A DNA stretch of 8,966 nt, from positions 1 through 8,966 of the forward strand of contig JAGAES010000029.1 of assembly GCA_017613055.1 (NCBI GenBank), given 5' to 3'. A program made the translations under genes and the position numbers. Origin of the DNA: Lachnospiraceae bacterium. Its GTDB lineage: Bacteria > Bacillota_A > Clostridia > Lachnospirales > Lachnospiraceae. Under the pieces are notes generated by a model. That model was not told the origin of the DNA, made no database searches, and worked only from the letters and a program-made list of their open reading frames with translations. Position 1 is the stretch's first letter; every line of letters begins with the position of its first letter. Shown one piece after another: positions 6,409 to 8,966 of the stretch.

Positions 6409-7665
6409 TTATTGTTCGAGAGGATTCACCTTCACCTGGGCAAGCGCGTACCAGCCGGTCGCCCCGATACTAAGCGTATTGTTGTATTCCCACAGTTCTT
6501 CCGTGCCGCTCAGCACGAAGCCGGTCGAAACGCCGTCCCGGTCCGCGGCCGGAATGCCGCCGCTCTTATATTCTTGTGTCTTCAGGTAGCCCATCACGGC
6601 GTTGTATTCGTCGGTCCGGCTCTGTTTCAGGTAGCAAAGCGCCATCTGCGCGGTACCTTCGTTCCAGATACCGTCCAGATCGCCCGCGCTGAAATCAAAT
6701 CCGACGCCGACTGCAATATTCTTTTTGATGAAATCAAGACTCGCCCCGGCATCCGCAATCCGGTCCTTAAGAGCAAGCACCGAAAGCGCCGTCGCGTCAA
6801 TCGGAATCACGCCGGTGTTGACGGTTTCCCCGTCCGGCTCGGTTCCGGTATAGAAGCAGCCGAGTTCCGCATCGTACATCGAAAGCACGAACTGACATGC
6901 CGATTCCGCCGCGGCGCGGTATTCCGCCGCCGTCTTCGGCTCCTTCTCTTCCACTAAATCCGCAAGCACGCTGAAAGCCGCGTAGCAGGCGATATTGTGC
7001 TCGGTTGATTTATAAGTAACCTTCTGCTGTTCCTTGTCCCAGCCCTCGTAGCCGGCCGTGAAGCCGCCCGTCGGCGAAGACAGTCCGAGCAGGAACCCCG
7101 CCGCGTTCTTCGCGGCGTTTAGGTATTCGGTCTCCTTCTGTTCCGGAACGATTCTCGAAACACGGCACAGTGCGAGAATCGTCCATGCCATGTTGCCCGT
7201 CGACGTGGATACCGAATAAAAGTCTTCGTACCATTTGCCGTTTTGCCAGAAGCCCGGAAGCGGCACGGTTCCGCTTGCAACCGAATAGCCCGAATCCACG
7301 GCCGGGTCGCCGACAAGATAGACGTTCCGAAGACGGCCGTCATGGAACGTCCGGTCATGGGTCTGCGCGAAGACAATCGCGTCGGCAAGCTCCTGTGCGT
7401 GCCAGACGGCGCCGACCTCGCAAAGCGCATAGAGAGCAATCGCGTTATCGTACAGATAAGCCTGGTCGGATTTGTCGTCGCTTCCGATGAAACCCTTCGA
7501 TTTTTCCACAAGCGAAGCCAGAAAACCGGCTGCGGAGAACTTCTCGGAAATCTCCTTCGCGGACGGCTCAATTCCGTTTTTCTTTCCGCACCCCTGCAGC
7601 ACAAGCATCATGAAAATCAACAGGATGCTTAAGCTTCGGCGCATATATTTCCTATGTTTATCCAT
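6409..7665 (-). CDS. Lipoprotein with predicted alpha/alpha-toroid fold, probably glycan-active
   Basis: The N-terminus has a basic stretch, a hydrophobic core and a lipobox ending LQGC with the lipidated cysteine at residue 26, so it should be anchored on the outer face of the membrane. The rest is helical with hairpin-like repeats of the kind seen in (alpha/alpha)6 barrels: YLYDNAIALYAL (70-81), STGNMAWTILAL (155-166), STEHNIACYAAF (220-231), WNEGTAQMALCYL (334-346) and GATGWYALAQ (401-410). This repeat style is seen in glycoside hydrolases, lyases and terpene-cyclase-like proteins; the exact family is not recognised and no catalytic pair can be named. Its position 9 nt before a glycosyltransferase gene suggests it trims, cleaves or binds the nascent polymer, as GH8 enzymes do beside cellulose synthase. 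An in-frame ATG at 7644 has AGGAAA closer to it and gives a more typical lipoprotein signal peptide. I kept the longer form, but the shorter is quite possible. Confidence 0.8.
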   Translation of the reverse strand: MDKHRKYMRRSLSILLIFMMLVLQGCGKKNGIEPSAKEISEKFSAAGFLASLVEKSKGFIGSDDKSDQAYLYDNAIALYALCEVGAVWHAQELADAIVFAQTHDRTFHDGRLRNVYLVGDPAVDSGYSVASGTVPLPGFWQNGKWYEDFYSVSTSTGNMAWTILALCRVSRIVPEQKETEYLNAAKNAAGFLLGLSSPTGGFTAGYEGWDKEQQKVTYKSTEHNIACYAAFSVLADLVEEKEPKTAAEYRAAAESACQFVLSMYDAELGCFYTGTEPDGETVNTGVIPIDATALSVLALKDRIADAGASLDFIKKNIAVGVGFDFSAGDLDGIWNEGTAQMALCYLKQSRTDEYNAVMGYLKTQEYKSGGIPAADRDGVSTGFVLSGTEELWEYNNTLSIGATGWYALAQVKVNPLEQ

Positions 7666-7708
7666 ACGATAACCCGCTTTCTTTCCTTACGGCCGGACGA
7701 ATTCGATA

Positions 7709-8359
7709 TTAGTAGGTCTGACTGACCTGTACGGTGTCGGAGACAAATGTGACATTTGACGGAACCGTCACGCTGAAGTCGCCTTTGTTGTTCTCAATCG
7801 TGAACACGATCTCGCTGTTATCGACCACGTCGAATACAACGGTAAGATCGAACGCTTCGAAATTCAGGATGCTTCTTCTGCGCGTTACGGTGCCCTCATA
7901 GCAAAGCTGCTTCGCGTTCTTCTTAAGTGTTACGCCGTTGACGGCGGGATTCATAAGAAGAAGGCCCTGGGACTTTTCGTAAACGACTTTCACCGGAACC
8001 GATTCCTCAAGCTGCTTGGAATTCTTGAGTACTTCGTCTTCCTGCTTATGCAGATTTCTTACGAACGCACGGTGCGCATTCTGTTTTTTCTGACCGCTTA
8101 AGATTGTGATGATATCGATGAAAAGGCAGATAAAGCCGACAACCACAAGTGCGGTGCTGCTCTGTGTTCCGCGAAGCACGAACTGTCCGCTGAGTCCGCC
8201 GAAAATCAGAAACACGCTGATCAGAACGCCCCAGACGTTGCCTGCTGTGGTTCCTTTCGGAACCATGCTGTATTTGGATTTTGCCTGCACCTTAACCGTA
8301 GCCTCCGGTACGTATGCATTAATGTTCTCAGTCAAGCTCGTTACGATTTCGTTTTCCAT
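7709..8359 (-). CDS. Two-pass membrane protein with beta-rich cytoplasmic tail, function unknown
   Basis: The 216-aa product is not recognised. Residues 1-40 are polar, followed by two hydrophobic segments (about 42-63 and 69-88) joined by a short loop. A basic stretch (KKQNAHRAF) after the second segment places both termini in the cytoplasm. Residues 93-117 are probably helical and charged; 120-216 are beta-rich, with alternating hydrophobic residues and no cysteine or histidine cluster. It starts with AGGAGG 8 nt upstream of the ATG. It opens the four-gene run toward the pseudokinase, 43 nt before the lipoprotein gene, so it may be a membrane accessory of the glycosyltransferase system. That link rests on position only. 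The internal beta domain could bind a partner such as the kinase. Confidence 0.8.
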   Translation of the reverse strand: MENEIVTSLTENINAYVPEATVKVQAKSKYSMVPKGTTAGNVWGVLISVFLIFGGLSGQFVLRGTQSSTALVVVGFICLFIDIITILSGQKKQNAHRAFVRNLHKQEDEVLKNSKQLEESVPVKVVYEKSQGLLLMNPAVNGVTLKKNAKQLCYEGTVTRRRSILNFEAFDLTVVFDVVDNSEIVFTIENNKGDFSVTVPSNVTFVSDTVQVSQTY

Positions 8360-8367
8360 TGTTTGTT

Positions 8368-8373
8368 CCTCCT
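8368..8373 (-). promoter_or_regulatory. Ribosome binding site of the two-pass membrane protein gene
   Basis: The minus strand reads AGGAGG, 8 nt before the ATG at 8359. It is a consensus match with ideal spacing and supports this start. Confidence 0.85.
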
Positions 8374-8462
8374 GAATGTTTTATAACAGCCGGTGAAATA
8401 GATGCATTTCATCTGACTCTGTCACAGTTTTACCACGCCTCGATACGGAATCGGTTTGCATT

Positions 8463-8475
8463 TTGCATACAATTT
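8463..8475. repeat. Copy B of the 13-bp intergenic repeat (TTGCATACAATTT)
   Basis: It is identical to 1201-1213 and has the same surroundings: beside an A-run (minus strand), just past a stop codon. Here a second TTGCAT lies 7 nt to its left, so two adjacent half-sites are available. A related but imperfect TTGCATATA is present at 8942-8950, just before the regulator gene. Confidence 0.45.
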
Positions 8476-8488
8476 CGATTTTTTTTGA

Positions 8489-8923
8489 TTATTCTTCCGA
8501 ACCGTCGTCGAGCGGCTCCAGATCAAGCCCGCACATGAAGTCGTAAGTCTTCGGAATGTCGTAATGATGATTCACGGCGAAGATAATGGCCGCGTCACGT
8601 TTAATCAGTGAATGCAGCCCGCCGCACTTCGTGATTGCAAGCATCCGCTGCGTCGTCTTCAGGTCAAGTCCCATCGCTATGGCAATCAGAATATAATAAT
8701 CCCTTTTTCCCTTACGGCGCCCTTCCATCAGCTGATATCCGTATGTGCGCGAGATGTTCGATTTCTGAATGATCTCGCTTTTCTTCTGCCCGGTTTCGTA
8801 TAAAAGCTCATCAAAAAAGGCGCGAATATCATCATCCAAAAAGCCCTCTTCCATCTCAGGAAACGTGTCGCCTTTCAGTTTTTCATTCATCATCTGTGTA
8901 TCCAGAGGATTTTTACTGTTCAT
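8489..8923 (-). CDS. XRE-like helix-turn-helix regulator
   Basis: The 144-aa product has an acidic N-terminal region and a cro/C1-type helix-turn-helix at about residues 45-90; KKSEIIQKSNISRTYGYQL covers the two key helices. A C-terminal part follows with a run KRDAAIIFAVNHHYDI. Short regulators of this design, with the RDA-x3-(Y/F)-x2-NH feature, are to my recollection often found beside serine/threonine kinases in Clostridia. It probably binds DNA in the spacers of this cluster, and phosphorylation by the cluster kinase is possible but unproven. An ATG at 8947 in the same frame would give 152 aa, but it has no ribosome binding site and lies in a promoter-like AT-rich stretch. The start at 8923 has AAAGGG 8 nt upstream, so it is preferred. 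Transcription of this gene begins at or beyond the window edge. Confidence 0.75.
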   Translation of the reverse strand: MNSKNPLDTQMMNEKLKGDTFPEMEEGFLDDDIRAFFDELLYETGQKKSEIIQKSNISRTYGYQLMEGRRKGKRDYYILIAIAMGLDLKTTQRMLAITKCGGLHSLIKRDAAIIFAVNHHYDIPKTYDFMCGLDLEPLDDGSEE

Positions 8924-8966
8924 GATTCCCGCCCTTTCCGATTGCATATATTACAGAAAACTTAGA

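Larger units (their letters stand above)
8360..8488 (-). other. 129-nt spacer, probable control region for the membrane-protein/lipoprotein/glycosyltransferase run
   Basis: Besides the 13-bp shared element and the ribosome binding site, the spacer has two TTGCAT hexamers 7 nt apart on the plus strand (8456-8461 and 8463-8468), an A8 run on the minus strand just after the regulator's stop, and a small possible hairpin around 8396-8413. It has no strong -35/-10 pair. It is the most likely place for the main promoter because it is the longest gap and separates the regulator from its presumed targets. Confidence 0.45.

Noticed and set aside
5995..6957. Long plus-strand open frame (320 codons) across the lipoprotein/glycosyltransferase junction
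   Set aside because: It is antisense to two supported genes, and the product has no recognisable domain or membrane pattern.
8380..8385. TGTTATAAA on the minus strand as an extended -10 promoter
   Set aside because: Transcription would start on top of the ribosome binding site at 8368-8373, and there is no -35 match; it is probably coincidental.
8450..8488. Plus-strand stem AATCG...CGATT followed by T8 as an intrinsic terminator
   Set aside because: No plus-strand gene leads into it, the stem is only 5 bp with a large loop, and the T-run is an A-run in the direction the genes are read.
1..8966. CRISPR arrays, tRNA/rRNA genes, insertion sequences, integrases or phage genes
   Set aside because: I saw no spaced direct repeats of suitable length, no cloverleaf or rRNA-like sequence and no transposase or integrase motifs in any frame.

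Overview
The window is one unidirectional gene cluster. Every gene I can support lies on the minus strand, so transcription runs from the right end (8966) to the left end (1). Strong AGGAGG-type ribosome binding sites, a Gram-positive-style lipoprotein, an XRE-type regulator and serine/threonine kinases with extracellular C-termini suggest a Clostridia-class Firmicute, perhaps Lachnospiraceae or a relative. This is inference from protein style; there is no rRNA or other marker gene here.

Layout in transcription order: (1) a small XRE-like helix-turn-helix regulator (8489-8923); (2) a 129-nt spacer; (3) a 216-aa protein with two membrane segments and a beta-rich tail (7709-8359); (4) a lipoprotein predicted to be an alpha/alpha toroid, resembling glycan-active enzymes (6409-7665); (5) a 1201-aa fusion of a membrane GT2 glycosyltransferase, a Hanks-type kinase, a transmembrane helix, a glycine-tetrad stalk and an extracellular propeller-like sensor (2794-6399); (6) a 519-aa pseudokinase with the same order from the kinase C-lobe onward (1232-2791); (7) a 117-nt spacer with a hairpin; (8) a 129-aa orphan protein (725-1114); (9) a zinc-ribbon membrane protein cut by the window edge (1-710). 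Genes 4-5-6 are separated by 9 and 2 nt and genes 8-9 by 14 nt, so they are probably co-translated.

Working model (inference): this is an envelope-linked polysaccharide synthesis system under built-in phospho-control. The GT2 domain would make or export a glycan, the toroid lipoprotein would act on it outside the membrane, and the DUF5050-like domains would sense an outside cue. The paired seven-glycine stalks could let kinase and pseudokinase associate. The kinase and pseudokinase look like paralogues, the pseudokinase lacking the whole N-lobe and the catalytic residues.

The strongest candidates for novelty are the glycosyltransferase-kinase-sensor fusion, its C-lobe-only partner, and the identical seven-glycine register of their stalks. 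An exact 13-bp sequence recurs in both longer spacers and may be a shared control site.
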